NCBI GenBank assembly: GCA_002898775.1
Contig: BEHK01000007.1
Location: 1 to 43,420, forward strand
Direction of reading: 5' to 3'
DNA from: a bacterium HR08
GTDB taxonomy: Bacteria > Acidobacteriota > Blastocatellia > HR10
DNA: 43,420 nucleotides
Part shown: positions 24,955-34,424 of the stretch, one piece after another
How positions within the stretch are numbered: the first letter of the stretch is position 1
How the letters are laid out: every line of letters starts with the position of its first letter
The notes under the pieces: model-generated
The model's database searches: none
What the model saw: only the letters and a program-made list of their open reading frames with translations
What the model was told of the DNA's origin: nothing
Made by a program: the position numbers and the translations under genes

Positions 24955-26069
24955 GACGCGTGGCCATCCTCGGGGCGGCTCAGACGCGATTCGAAGCCTG
25001 CAAGGCTTCGCTGGCGTACAACGAATTGGTCTACGGCGTCGTGCGCGAGGTGCTCGATCGCACGGGCGTGCCGATGCGGGAGATCGAGAGCATGGTGACG
25101 GCCTCGCAGGATGCCTACGATGGAAAGACCATCTCCGGGATGGCCATCAACGAGGTCGTCGGGGCGTACTTGAAATCCGAGGCGAAGGTGGCCGCTGACG
25201 GACTTCAGGCGCTGCTCTATGGGGTCGCCCGCATCCTCTCGGGCGAATTCGACCTGACGCTCGTCGTCGCCCATTGCAAGGAGTCGGAGGGGGATCCCGC
25301 CGCCATCACGGGCTTGATGTTCGATCCCTTCGTCCAGCGCCCTTTGCACCTCGATGAGCTGACGGCGGCGGCGCTGCAAGCGCGTCGCTACTGTCGGAAG
25401 AAGGGGCTCACTCCGGAGGATGTCGCGCTCGTCTCGGTGAAGGCGCATCGTCAGGCGCTCAAGAATCCGTACGCTCAACGGGCTGGGACGTTCAGCGTGT
25501 CCGACGTGCTCGCTTCCCCCCTGCTGGCGGATCCGATCCACGAGCTGGAGGCGGCGCCGCGTTCCGACGGCGCCTGCGCGCTGCTGCTGGCCAGCGAGGC
25601 GCGCGCGCGCGCGCTCACGGATCGTCCTGTGTTCATCGTCGGCGTCGGAAACTGCACCGACGCGTATTGGACCGAGCGCGATCTGGCCGAGGCCGGCGCG
25701 CTCCAGGAGGCGGCGCGGCGCGCGTACGCCATGGCGGGGATCCGCGAGCCCGCGCGCGAGATTCACGTTGCTGAGATCTCGGCGCGCTACGCGCACGAGG
25801 AGTTGATGGCCATCGAAGCGCTCGGCCTCCATCCGAATCCGGTGGAGCTGATCGCCGAAGGGCGCGCCGAGTTCATCAATCCCTCTGGCGGTCCGCTCTG
25901 CGGGAATCCCCCCACGGTGAGCGGACTCGTGCGCGCCATCGAAGCGTATGCGCAATTGAGCGGAGAGGCCGGAGCGCGCCAGATCGAAGGCGCGCGCACG
26001 GCCCTGGCGCATGGAGCGGGCGGCATCTGCGGTCAGAACCAGACGGTCGTGATCCTACGGAGGGAGTGA
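24951..26069 (+). CDS. Thiolase-fold protein lacking the catalytic Cys (SCP-x/Ltp2-like), A
   Basis: A 372-residue thiolase homologue starting at ATG 24951, overlapping the hydratase stop. The nucleophile region reads KVAADGLQALLYGVARI, without the usual Cys. The HGHPxGA-type motif reads NPSGGPLCGNPP, without the His. The overall course (SDGACALLLASE, AEISARYAHEELMAIEALGL, GAGGICGQNQTVVILRR) is that of SCP-x-type thiolases and the Ltp2 retro-aldolases. It is followed at once by another Cys-less thiolase homologue and two DUF35 genes. This suggests a multi-subunit aldolase or thiolase complex in which one chain may be structural. Confidence 0.8.
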   Translation: MRRVAILGAAQTRFEACKASLAYNELVYGVVREVLDRTGVPMREIESMVTASQDAYDGKTISGMAINEVVGAYLKSEAKVAADGLQALLYGVARILSGEFDLTLVVAHCKESEGDPAAITGLMFDPFVQRPLHLDELTAAALQARRYCRKKGLTPEDVALVSVKAHRQALKNPYAQRAGTFSVSDVLASPLLADPIHELEAAPRSDGACALLLASEARARALTDRPVFIVGVGNCTDAYWTERDLAEAGALQEAARRAYAMAGIREPAREIHVAEISARYAHEELMAIEALGLHPNPVELIAEGRAEFINPSGGPLCGNPPTVSGLVRAIEAYAQLSGEAGARQIEGARTALAHGAGGICGQNQTVVILRRE

Positions 26070-26075
26070 AAGGGT

Positions 26076-27239
26076 ATGCCGCGACGCGTCGCCATCATCG
26101 CGACGGGACAGACCAAACACGCCGCGCGACGACTCGATGTCAATATCGCCGAGTTGATCACTGAGGCCGTCACCCGCGCCCTTCAGGATGCGGACCTCAC
26201 GATGCGGGACATCGATGCCGTCCTGCTCGGCAATATGGAGCCGTTCGAGGGATTCCTCTTCCCGGAATTGTGGGCCGTCGAAGGGTGGGGGGGGTATATG
26301 AAGCCCTCGGTGAAGTTCAACACCGGAGGGACCGTGGGGACGACGACGGCCATCGCGGCCTATTACTACGTCGCCAGCGGCATCTACGATACGGTGATGG
26401 CCATCGGGTTTCAGAAGCAGTCCGAAGGGCATACGCAGACAGCGATCACGACGGTGGGCGACCCCATCTGGGAGCGCTCGGTCATGGCCGGGGCCATCGG
26501 CAACTTCGCCGTCATGGCGACGACCTATATGCACGAGAGCGGCGTGACCGAAGAGCAGGCCGCCAAAGTCGCCGTCAAGGCGCGCCGCAACGCCTGCCTC
26601 AACGAATACGCGCATCTGCAAATGCCCGACATCACCGTCGAAGAGGTCTTGAGGTCCGAGATGCTCGCCTATCCGGTGAAGCGACTCGACATGTGCCCGC
26701 AGTCGGATGGGGCGGTCGCCGTCATCTTCGCCGAGGAATCGAAGGCGCAGAAGCTCTGTCCGCGGCCGGCTTGGATCAAGGCCGTCGCGACGGCGCACGA
26801 GCAGCAGTACATGGGGGACAGCCCCAAACGCTTGGCCGAGATGCGGAGTTTGATCGCGGCGTCGCGTCGCGCCTATCAGGCCGCGGGGATCACGAATCCG
26901 CGCAAGGAACTCGACGTCGCGGAGATCTACGAGGTCGCGTCGTTCGCCGAATTGGCCATGTACGAGAATCTCGGATTTTGCGAACGGGGCGAGGGGGGGA
27001 AACTCATCGACGCGGGAGTTACTGAGTTGACCGGGGAGTTGCCGGTCAACCCCTCGGGCGGCGTCCTGTCCACGAATCCGATCGGCGCGACGGCGCTCAT
27101 TCGTGTCGCTGAAGCCGCCTTGCAGATCATGGGCAAGGCGGGGAGACGACAGGTCGAGGGCGCGCGTACGGCCCTGGCCACGGGATACGGGGGGAATGCA
27201 TGGACCGACATTCTCATCCTGAGTCGCGAGAAGCCATGA
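26076..27239 (+). CDS. Thiolase-fold protein lacking the catalytic Cys (SCP-x/Ltp2-like), B
   Basis: A 387-residue thiolase homologue 6 bases after gene A, with the same architecture. The nucleophile segment reads FNTGGTVGTTTAIAAYYY, with no Cys. The C-terminal motif is NPSGGVLSTNPIGA, with no His at the GHP position, and ends GGNAWTDILILSRE. Its stop overlaps the start of the DUF35 gene by ATGA. A and B may form a heteromer with the DUF35 proteins, as Ltp2 does with ChsH2 or BbsB with BbsA. Without Cys and His it is unlikely to be a classical thiolase. Confidence 0.8.
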   Translation: MPRRVAIIATGQTKHAARRLDVNIAELITEAVTRALQDADLTMRDIDAVLLGNMEPFEGFLFPELWAVEGWGGYMKPSVKFNTGGTVGTTTAIAAYYYVASGIYDTVMAIGFQKQSEGHTQTAITTVGDPIWERSVMAGAIGNFAVMATTYMHESGVTEEQAAKVAVKARRNACLNEYAHLQMPDITVEEVLRSEMLAYPVKRLDMCPQSDGAVAVIFAEESKAQKLCPRPAWIKAVATAHEQQYMGDSPKRLAEMRSLIAASRRAYQAAGITNPRKELDVAEIYEVASFAELAMYENLGFCERGEGGKLIDAGVTELTGELPVNPSGGVLSTNPIGATALIRVAEAALQIMGKAGRRQVEGARTALATGYGGNAWTDILILSREKP

Positions 27240-27703
27240 GCCGGGAGGAGACGACGCTCCGCGTCCCCTTCCTCTTGGACATGGAGTATCGCTACGCCGT
27301 CGGCCAATACGGGCGGCGATTTTTCACCGAGCTGCGCGATCACGCGCGCTTGATGGGCGCGCGCTGCCCCGAATGCGAACGGGTGTATGTGCCGCCGCGC
27401 CCCGTTTGTGGCATCTGCTACCGCGAGCTGCACGAGTGGGTCGAGGTCGGCCCCGAAGGGACGATCGTCGGATGGACCGTCGTGCGCCTCCCGTTCATTG
27501 ATCCCATGACCGGCGAGCAGCGCCCCGTCCCCTACGGCTTCGCCATCATCCGGCTGGATGGCGCGTCGACGAGCCTCTACCACTTCCTGGACGAGACCGA
27601 CGAGCGCAAGATTCGTGTCGGACAGCGCGTGCGCGCCGTCTTTCGGGAGAAGCGCGAGGGGTCGCTGCGCGACATCCTCCATTTTCGCCTCCTTGAGGAG
27701 TGA
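27236..27703 (+). CDS. DUF35 OB-fold/zinc-ribbon protein (acyl-CoA-associated), 1
   Basis: A 155-residue DUF35 protein starting at ATG 27236, coupled to the thiolase-like B gene. The zinc ribbon is CPECERVYVPPRPVCGIC (CxxC-x10-CxxC). An OB-fold follows, with GTIVGWTVVRLPF, PYGFAIIRLDG, and RVGQRVRAVFREKREGSLRDILHF. DUF35 proteins bind thiolase-fold enzymes and shape their acyl-CoA sites. Two in a row beside two thiolase-like genes imply a matched set. Confidence 0.88.
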   Translation: MSREETTLRVPFLLDMEYRYAVGQYGRRFFTELRDHARLMGARCPECERVYVPPRPVCGICYRELHEWVEVGPEGTIVGWTVVRLPFIDPMTGEQRPVPYGFAIIRLDGASTSLYHFLDETDERKIRVGQRVRAVFREKREGSLRDILHFRLLEE

Positions 27704-27704
27704 G

Positions 27705-28121
27705 ATGAGCGAGTGGATCGTTCGACAAAAGATTCGCATCCCCTTCCATTATACGACCGGTCGCGCCCTCACGCGCTTCCTCACAGGGCTCGCCGAATGT
27801 CGCCTCTGGGCGACCCGATGCGGCGAATGCGCGCGCGTGTACGTCCCGCCGCGCAGCTTCTGCGGGCGATGCTGGCGGGAGATCACCGAGTGGCGGGAGT
27901 TGCCCGCTGAGGGGGAGCTGATGAGCTACACGGTGCGACCTGCCGACCCCCCGCTGATCCTCGGCCTCATCCGGTTGGACGGAGCCGACACGGCTCTCGT
28001 GCATCGCCTGGGCGAGGTCAAACTCGAGGAACTGGAGCGCGTGGTTCGCGTCCGCGCCGTATGGCGCGAGGATCGAACCGGGAGCATCCTGGACATCGCC
28101 TACTTCGCCCCGGCGCGATAG
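27705..28121 (+). CDS. DUF35 OB-fold/zinc-ribbon protein, 2
   Basis: A 138-residue DUF35 protein starting at ATG 27705, one base after the previous stop. Zinc ribbon CGECARVYVPPRSFCGRC, then the OB-fold with ELMSYTVRPADPPLILGLIRLDG and RVRAVWREDRTGSILDIAYF. It is shorter than its neighbour in the loop between the OB strands. Likely partner of one of the upstream thiolase-like chains. Confidence 0.87.
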   Translation: MSEWIVRQKIRIPFHYTTGRALTRFLTGLAECRLWATRCGECARVYVPPRSFCGRCWREITEWRELPAEGELMSYTVRPADPPLILGLIRLDGADTALVHRLGEVKLEELERVVRVRAVWREDRTGSILDIAYFAPAR

Positions 28122-28136
28122 GGAGAGAAGGGGGCT

Positions 28137-29285
28137 ATGGATTTCGGATTCACCGAGGAGCAGTTGCAGATCAAGAAGGCCGTGCGAGAATTCGCCCTGC
28201 GCGAGATCGCGCCCTATGTGGCCGCGTATGATCAGGAGGAGCGATTCCCCGTCGAGATCGTCCGAAAGGCGGCGGCGCAGGGCTATATGGGGGGGGTCGT
28301 CCCCGTCGAGTACGGTGGCGCGGGTCTGGATTACGTCACCTATACGCTCATCATCGAGGAGATCTCGCGGGTGTGCCAGATCGTCGGCTGCGCCCTCTCC
28401 TTCCCCAGCGGCCTGGCGGGGTCGGCCATCCTCCGCTATGGGACGGAAGAGCAGAAGCAGAAGTATCTGAAGCCGCTCGCTCAGGGCGAAGCCTTCGCCT
28501 CCGTGGCGCTCACCGAGCCGGGATCGGGGACGGACGTCGCCGCCATGCGCACCACATGTCGGCGAGATGGGAACGTTTACGTGCTCAATGGAGCGAAGGC
28601 CTGGATCAGTTTTCTCGATGTGTGCGATTGGGTGCTGACCTTCGCCACCTTGGATCGAAGCTTGGGCCATAAGGGCATCTGCGCCTTCATCGTCGAACGC
28701 GGAACACCGGGTATGACCTTTCGACCCTACGCGCATAAGCTCGGGTTCAAACCCTTGTGCACGGGCGAAGTGGTCTTCGAGGACTGTCGGGTCCCCGTCG
28801 AGAACCGCATCGGGGAGGAAGGCGAGGGCTTTCGTGTCGCCATGTGCGCGGTCGAGAACGGACGTCTGGGCGTCGCCGCGCGCGCCGTGGGGATGGCTCA
28901 GGCCTGCCTGGACGAAGTCCTCGCATATGCGCGCGAGCGTGTCGTCTTCGGTCAGCCTATCGGGAAGTTTCAACTGGTCCAATCCAAGATCACCGATATG
29001 GTCGTGGGGATCGAGAGCGCGCGCTATCTGACCTACCGGCTGGCCTGGCTCAAGGACCAAGGGGTTCAGGACGTCCGCCGCGAGGCCTCGATCGCCAAGA
29101 TGGTCGCCACCGATGTCGCCCTCATGGCGGCCACTCATGCCGTGCAGATCTTCGGCGCCTACGGCTGCTCGGCCGAATATCCCGTCAGCCGATACTACCG
29201 CGACGCCAAAGTCTTTCAGATCGTCGAGGGCGTCAACGAGCTGCACCGCGTGCTCATCGCCGAGTATACTCTGGGCTATCGCTGA
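28137..29285 (+). CDS. Acyl-CoA dehydrogenase 1
   Basis: A full-length 382-residue ACAD. It has the FAD/substrate segments FASVALTEPGSGTDVAAM, KAWISFLDVCDW, GFRVAMCAVENGRLGVAARAVGMAQACLDEVLAYARER, VFGQPIGKFQLVQSKITDM, and the C-terminal FQIVEGVNELHRVLIAEY. The Glu in the IVEG element corresponds to the catalytic base of medium-chain-type ACADs. It oxidises an acyl-CoA to the 2-enoyl-CoA and passes electrons to ETF, here presumably the etfB-containing ETF at the right edge and the membrane FeS protein at 1374. Confidence 0.93.
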   Translation: MDFGFTEEQLQIKKAVREFALREIAPYVAAYDQEERFPVEIVRKAAAQGYMGGVVPVEYGGAGLDYVTYTLIIEEISRVCQIVGCALSFPSGLAGSAILRYGTEEQKQKYLKPLAQGEAFASVALTEPGSGTDVAAMRTTCRRDGNVYVLNGAKAWISFLDVCDWVLTFATLDRSLGHKGICAFIVERGTPGMTFRPYAHKLGFKPLCTGEVVFEDCRVPVENRIGEEGEGFRVAMCAVENGRLGVAARAVGMAQACLDEVLAYARERVVFGQPIGKFQLVQSKITDMVVGIESARYLTYRLAWLKDQGVQDVRREASIAKMVATDVALMAATHAVQIFGAYGCSAEYPVSRYYRDAKVFQIVEGVNELHRVLIAEYTLGYR

Positions 29286-29302
29286 CGTGAGGGAGAGGGC
29301 TT

Positions 29303-30700
29303 ATGGCGAAGTATGACGTCGTCATCATCGGCGCCGGAGCCGCCGGGCTGACGGCCGGAGCCCTGTTGGCCAAGTTCGGGAAGAAGGTGCTCATCGTGGA
29401 GCGCGACGCCTATCTCGGCGGCCGCGCTATGGCCATCCCTTATGAGGGGTATCGGCTCAACCTCGGCGGGCATCTCTTGGAGGACAGCGGATCGGGGATC
29501 ACGCGCGTCTTCGAGTTCCTCGGCAAAACGCTCGAACACGGGGTCGTCAACCAAGGGCTCCCCTTCTGGGATAACCGCGAAGGACGATGGCGACCCATTC
29601 AGGAACGATACCGGGTGGACAAGGGCGAGTTGAAGAAAGTCATCCGCATCTTGTGCGAGACCGAGTTCGAGGAGTTCGATCGGTACGATCACCTGCCGCT
29701 TCGGGCGTGGCTTTTGGAACATACGCGCAGCGAGGGCGTCATCGAGCTGTTCGAGTATATCGCCATGGCGGAATGTCTCACCGAGAAGTGGTACGATCAC
29801 TCGGCCAGCGACAATCTCTACGTGCGCAAGATGCATTATCAGGAGAAGCAAACGGCGGGATATTCCTTCTGGCCCGTCGGGGGATGGGATGGAATGTTCC
29901 ACACTCTCGCCGAGGCCGTTCGCGAGCATGGGGGAGAGGTTCGACTGCGCACGCGCGCCCATCGCGTGCTCATCGAGAATGGGCGCGTGACAGCCGTGGC
30001 GCTGGAGCCGGTGGAGAAGGCCATCCCCACGGAAGCGTTCAACCTGGAGTATGTGGAGGCGGACGCGGTGATCTCCACCCTGCCCGTCTGGAACGTCCTG
30101 GAGGTCGTGCGCGAGCAGGATCTGCCCGATTGGTACGTGGCCCAGGTGAAGACGCTCGCGCAGGATTGCTTCCGCGTCTGCTGGCTGGGCTTTTACGTCG
30201 CCTGTCATGAGCCGATCTACACGGGCACGTCGCTCACGGAACTGGCCGTGTGGTTCGAAGCCCCTTATAGCCGATTGCCCGGATGGGCGTTTCTGGTCTC
30301 GGGGATGGATCCGACGACGGCTCCCGAAGGGAAGCACTTGTTCAACTGCGGATTCGCGTTTCAGGGCGTGCGCGACCGGGAATGGATCGAGCGGAAGTTC
30401 GAGGAGGCCGAGCGCGACCTGGCCGCCATGTACCCGAAGACATTCACGCCGACGAACATCATCTGGAAGAAGCGCCACTTGGTGATGTATCCTCCCTTCG
30501 GCGTCATTCAAAAGCCGTGTCTGGTCGGCCGCTACCGGCCCGATTATCGCGCACCGAACGTGGAGGGGCTGTTCTTCGCCTCGGAGACCTTTCGCTCGCG
30601 CGGCATCGGCGTGGATCGCGCCGCGCGCGCCGCTTTGACCTGTGTCGAAGCGATCCTGGGCTTTCGCATCCCGGCATTCAAGGATTCCTGGCATTATTGA
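29303..30700 (+). CDS. FAD-dependent oxidoreductase, phytoene-desaturase/RetSat-like
   Basis: The 465-residue protein opens with a Rossmann FAD motif DVVIIGAGAAGLTAGALLAK followed by VLIVERDAYLGGRAM, the usual start of phytoene-desaturase-like amine-oxidase-fold enzymes. A mid-protein GGWDGMFHTLAEAV and a C-terminal GLFFASETFRSRGIGVDRAARAALTCVEAI complete the FAD site. Such enzymes desaturate or saturate isoprenoid-type or ring substrates. Its place among ACAD and CoA-transferase genes suggests it acts on a pathway intermediate rather than in carotenoid synthesis; no carotenoid genes are near. Confidence 0.8.
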   Translation: MAKYDVVIIGAGAAGLTAGALLAKFGKKVLIVERDAYLGGRAMAIPYEGYRLNLGGHLLEDSGSGITRVFEFLGKTLEHGVVNQGLPFWDNREGRWRPIQERYRVDKGELKKVIRILCETEFEEFDRYDHLPLRAWLLEHTRSEGVIELFEYIAMAECLTEKWYDHSASDNLYVRKMHYQEKQTAGYSFWPVGGWDGMFHTLAEAVREHGGEVRLRTRAHRVLIENGRVTAVALEPVEKAIPTEAFNLEYVEADAVISTLPVWNVLEVVREQDLPDWYVAQVKTLAQDCFRVCWLGFYVACHEPIYTGTSLTELAVWFEAPYSRLPGWAFLVSGMDPTTAPEGKHLFNCGFAFQGVRDREWIERKFEEAERDLAAMYPKTFTPTNIIWKKRHLVMYPPFGVIQKPCLVGRYRPDYRAPNVEGLFFASETFRSRGIGVDRAARAALTCVEAILGFRIPAFKDSWHY

Positions 30701-30710
30701 GCGCCTTGCT

Positions 30711-31610
30711 ATGGTCGTGGAACGGAGATCGCTCATCATTGACGAACGCGAAGCGGCCTCCTGGATTCGGGATGGGATGACGATCGCCATCGGCGGCTTC
30801 ATCAATTCGAGCCATCCGATGGCCATCGTGCGCCAGATCATCCGTCGGGGGGTGCGCGATCTCACGGTCATTGGACCGGCCTCGGGCGGCCTCGATCTCG
30901 ATCTCCTCATCGGAGCCGGATGCGTCCGGAAGCTCGTGACGGCCTACATGGGGGGCGAGCACTACTGTCCGGTCGCCCCGATGTTCCGCGCCGCCGTCGA
31001 ACGCGGGGAGCTCCAGGTTTGGGAGTGCGATGAGGGCATGTACTACTGCGCCTTGCGCGCAGCGGCCCAGCGCCTGCCCTTCACGCCGTGGAAGGCCGGC
31101 ATTGGTACGTCGTTCCCCGACGTGAATCCGGAGATCAAGGTCTTCACCGATCCGATCAAGGGCGAGCCGCTTCTGGCGGTCCCGGCCATCCGGCCCGACA
31201 TCGCCCTCATTTACGCCGCCCACGCCGATCCATACGGGAACGTCCAACACATCGGGACGGGCTTCGGCGATCGCGCCCTCTGGCGCGCGGCGGATCGGAC
31301 GATCGTGCAGGTTGAACGGATCATCCCCAACGAGGAGGTGCGGAAGAATCCGCTGGCGACGTCACTCTACGGAGTGGACGCCATCGTGCGCGCGCCCTAT
31401 GGATCGCATCCGTTCGCCGCGCCGGGCTACTACATTGAGGACGCCGCGCATCTGCGCGAGTATGTGGCCGCGGCCACAGCCTATGCCAAGCACGGCGATC
31501 GGGGGCCCTTCGAGGCGTATCTTCGCAAATACGTCTTGGAGCCCGAGACGCACGCCGATTATCTGGAGGTCATCGGCATCAAGCGCCTCATCTCTCTGCA
31601 CGAGTACTAG
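30711..31610 (+). CDS. CoA-transferase-like subunit A (GctA/IpdA type), second pair
   Basis: A 299-residue alpha-type subunit starting at ATG 30711, 10 bases after the FAD enzyme. Motifs are GMTIAIGGFINSSHPMAIVRQIIRRGVRDLTVIGP, LLIGAGCVRKLVTAY, ADPYGNVQHIG and the RTIVQVERIIPNEEV strand. It pairs with the gene at 31614, separated by 3 bases. It is as distant from the first pair as expected for a separate function, so it probably acts on a different intermediate. Confidence 0.87.
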   Translation: MVVERRSLIIDEREAASWIRDGMTIAIGGFINSSHPMAIVRQIIRRGVRDLTVIGPASGGLDLDLLIGAGCVRKLVTAYMGGEHYCPVAPMFRAAVERGELQVWECDEGMYYCALRAAAQRLPFTPWKAGIGTSFPDVNPEIKVFTDPIKGEPLLAVPAIRPDIALIYAAHADPYGNVQHIGTGFGDRALWRAADRTIVQVERIIPNEEVRKNPLATSLYGVDAIVRAPYGSHPFAAPGYYIEDAAHLREYVAAATAYAKHGDRGPFEAYLRKYVLEPETHADYLEVIGIKRLISLHEY

Positions 31611-31613
31611 GCT

Positions 31614-32411
31614 ATGACGCGAGCATATGCCCAGGACTTCACGACGAAGGAGCTGATCGCCGCCTTCATCGCCCATCAGGTGCGCGATGGCGAGCGCGTG
31701 GCCGTCGGCGCCGGACTCCATGTGCCGCGCGCGGGGATTCTGCTGGCGCACCTGCTCTATTGCCCCAACGTGCGGCTCTACATCGTCATGACGTTCACCA
31801 ATCTGCTCAAGGAGCCGCGGATGGAGCCTTTCTACACGGTGACGGATTTCCGCCCGGCGAAATGGGCCGAAGCCTACGTCCTGCACGACGATTTCCAGGA
31901 GAACCCGCGCCTGGTTTCGAACATGTTCGTCGTGGGCGCTTTGCAGATTGATCCCTACGGGAATTCGAACCTCATCGGCGTCGGCCGGGACTATCACCGA
32001 CTGAGCTTTCGGGGCCCCGGGGCGGTCGGCACGACTTCGATGGCCCATTACGTGGATCGCTATTACCTCTACGTTCAGTCTCACGATCGCCGCATCTTCG
32101 TCGAGAAGTGCGACTTCATTTCGACGATCGGGTGGGGCGAAGGGGGGCCTGATGGACGTCGGCGCTTGGGTCTTCCCGACAATGGGCCGATCTATTGCAT
32201 CACACCGCTTTGCATCATGGACTTCGAGCCGCGAACCAAGCGCATGCGGCTCAAGTCCGTCCATCCCGGCGTGACCGTGGACGACGTGGTGCGAAACACG
32301 GGATTTGAGCTGATCATCCCCGACGTGGTGCCGGAGACCGAACCGCCGACGGTCGAGGAACTGCGCGTGCTTCGCGAGCGCATTGACGTGGAGGGGATGT
32401 TACGGACATGA
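31614..32411 (+). CDS. CoA-transferase-like subunit B (GctB/IpdB type), second pair
   Basis: A 265-residue beta-type subunit. It has VGALQIDPYGNSNLIGVG, the RGPGAVGTTSMAH loop, RRLGLPDNGPIYCITPLCIMDF, LKSVHPGVTVDDVVRNTGFELIIP and the LRERIDVEGM end. The strand that carries Glu54 in glutaconate CoA-transferase reads CPNVRLYIVMTF, with no Glu. Its stop overlaps the next gene by ATGA. As with the first pair, an IpdAB-like hydrolase is as likely as a transferase. Confidence 0.86.
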   Translation: MTRAYAQDFTTKELIAAFIAHQVRDGERVAVGAGLHVPRAGILLAHLLYCPNVRLYIVMTFTNLLKEPRMEPFYTVTDFRPAKWAEAYVLHDDFQENPRLVSNMFVVGALQIDPYGNSNLIGVGRDYHRLSFRGPGAVGTTSMAHYVDRYYLYVQSHDRRIFVEKCDFISTIGWGEGGPDGRRRLGLPDNGPIYCITPLCIMDFEPRTKRMRLKSVHPGVTVDDVVRNTGFELIIPDVVPETEPPTVEELRVLRERIDVEGMLRT

Positions 32412-34318
32412 CGCTGAAGCTGCTGGAGCCCATCGCGGTCGGCGGTCTGCGCGTGAAGAATCGCATCGTCATGCCCCCGATGGGGATGGGGTATGCGCAC
32501 GAGGACGGCGCGGTCTCGGATCGGGTGATCCGATATTACTTGCGGCGGGCCCAGAGTGGCGTGGGCATGATCGTCGTCGAGAATTGCATCGTGGATCCCA
32601 CGGTCGTCGGCGTGGGGCCCGAGCTGCGCATTCACGACGATCGGTATATCGAGGGGCTGCAGCGGCTCGTGCGGGCGCTCAAGCCGTACGACGTCGTCGT
32701 CGGCTTGCAGTTGAACCACATGGGGCGACAGACGACGCTCGGCACGCCCATCGCGCCGTCGCCCATTCCGATCTCGCCCAAGGGACCGATCCCGCGCGCC
32801 CTCACCGTGGAGGAGATTCGATCCGTGGTGGAGGCGTTCGTGGAAGGAGCGCGGCGCGCGCGCGACGCGGGCTTTGATTTCGTGGAGCTGCATGGCGCGC
32901 ACGGCTACTTGATCTGCGAGTTTCTCTCGCCGGCGTCGAATCGTCGCGACGACGAATATGGCGGCTCTTTGGACGGACGGCTCCGATTTCTGCTGGAGAT
33001 CATCGCGGGGATCAAAGAGCGGGTGGGAGGGGACTTTCCCATTCAGGTTCGGCTCTCCGGACAAGAGTATGTGCCCGATGGGTTGACGCTCGCGGAGACG
33101 CGGGAGATCGCGCGGCGTCTGGAGCGGGCGGGGGTCAGTTCGATCAGCGTCTCGGCGGGGAATTGGCAGACGCTGCACTACATCATGGCGCCCATGTTCA
33201 TGCCCAAGGGATATCTCGTCGAGGATGCCGCGGCGATCAAATCCGCCGTGCGCGTTCCCGTCATCGCCGTCGGTCGCTTGCACGATGTGGAGGTGGCCGA
33301 ACGCGTCCTGCGAGAGGGGAAGGCCGATCTGGTCGCCGTGGGACGCGGCCTCATCGCCGATCCCGAATGGGCGAAGAAGGTGATCGAAGGTCGCGCCGAT
33401 GACATTCGCCCGTGCATCTCGTGCAACTACTGCGTGGATTTCGTCTCACGGGCGCTCGAGGCGCGCTGCACGGTCAATGCCGAACTGGGGGAGGAATTCG
33501 TCTTTCAGGTTCGACCGGCGCGGCAGCGCAAACGTATCCTCGTCGTCGGAGGCGGACCGGCCGGATTGGAAGCCGCGCGCGTGGCCGCCGAGCGCGGCCA
33601 TGAGGTCTGGCTGTTCGAGAAAGACCGGCGCTTGGGAGGGAAGTTGCACGTCTCGGCGGCGGCGCCGTCTAAGAGGGAGATCCACCGATTCACGGAGTAT
33701 TTGATCCGGCAGATCGAGAAGCATCGCGTTCGGGTCGAGCTGGGCGTGGCGCTCGGGCGCGAGGAAGTGCTCGCGTTGCATCCCGACGTCGTGGTGCTGG
33801 CGACGGGGAGCGTGCCGGTGATCCCTCCGCTGGTGGGGGCTGATCTCCCGATGGTCGCGATCGCCGAGGACGTGTTGCTTGAGCGCGCTTCCGTTGGACG
33901 TCGCGTGGTGATCGTCGGCGGCGGGGGGACCGGATGCGACGTGGCCGAGTTCCTGTTGTCTCGCGGTCATGAGATCACGATCCTGGAGTTGCTCTCGCAT
34001 ATCGGGCGGGGGATCGAGGCGATCACCCGCCGCTGGTTGTATTACGAGTTCAAGAAGGCGGGCGTGCGAATGCTGACCCGGCATCGCATCGCGCGGATCG
34101 AAGAGGGGCGAGCCGTCGCCCTCGACGAGCGGGATCACGAGGTGATCCTCCCCTGCGATTCCGTCGTCCTCGCCATGGGGTATCGGCCGAGCGATGAGCT
34201 GGCCTTCTGTTCGGAGGACGATTTCCCGGTGCCCGTCTATCGGATCGGAGATTGCGTGCGTCCGGGGACGATCCTGGAGGCCGTGACGCAGGGGGCGCAT
34301 CTGGCGGCGAAGCTCTGA
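32408..34318 (+). CDS. 2,4-dienoyl-CoA reductase-like (OYE/FadH type) FeS flavoenzyme
   Basis: A 636-residue enzyme with an N-terminal old-yellow-enzyme barrel (NRIVMPPMGMGYA, GLQLNHMGRQ, VELHGAHGYLICEFLSPASNRR, VAVGRGLIADPEWAKKV). A 4Fe-4S motif follows (CISCNYC plus a later Cys in EARCTVNAE). The C-terminal FAD/NAD(P) domain has ILVVGGGPAGLEAARVAAERG and VVIVGGGGTGCDVAEFLLSRG. The Tyr in GYLICEFL matches the catalytic Tyr of E. coli FadH. It should reduce a dienoyl-CoA or other conjugated, perhaps ring, double bond. Translationally coupled to the CoA-transferase B gene. Confidence 0.92.
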   Translation: MTLKLLEPIAVGGLRVKNRIVMPPMGMGYAHEDGAVSDRVIRYYLRRAQSGVGMIVVENCIVDPTVVGVGPELRIHDDRYIEGLQRLVRALKPYDVVVGLQLNHMGRQTTLGTPIAPSPIPISPKGPIPRALTVEEIRSVVEAFVEGARRARDAGFDFVELHGAHGYLICEFLSPASNRRDDEYGGSLDGRLRFLLEIIAGIKERVGGDFPIQVRLSGQEYVPDGLTLAETREIARRLERAGVSSISVSAGNWQTLHYIMAPMFMPKGYLVEDAAAIKSAVRVPVIAVGRLHDVEVAERVLREGKADLVAVGRGLIADPEWAKKVIEGRADDIRPCISCNYCVDFVSRALEARCTVNAELGEEFVFQVRPARQRKRILVVGGGPAGLEAARVAAERGHEVWLFEKDRRLGGKLHVSAAAPSKREIHRFTEYLIRQIEKHRVRVELGVALGREEVLALHPDVVVLATGSVPVIPPLVGADLPMVAIAEDVLLERASVGRRVVIVGGGGTGCDVAEFLLSRGHEITILELLSHIGRGIEAITRRWLYYEFKKAGVRMLTRHRIARIEEGRAVALDERDHEVILPCDSVVLAMGYRPSDELAFCSEDDFPVPVYRIGDCVRPGTILEAVTQGAHLAAKL

Positions 34319-34424
34319 TAGGCGGTGGCCTCAGCGATGTCCTCGATATCCGAAGGCTTGCCGGCAGTGAGCCGGGTGAGGCAAGCTTCACGTGCTGAGA
34401 ATCTCTGTGGAAGGAGGCGAAGTG

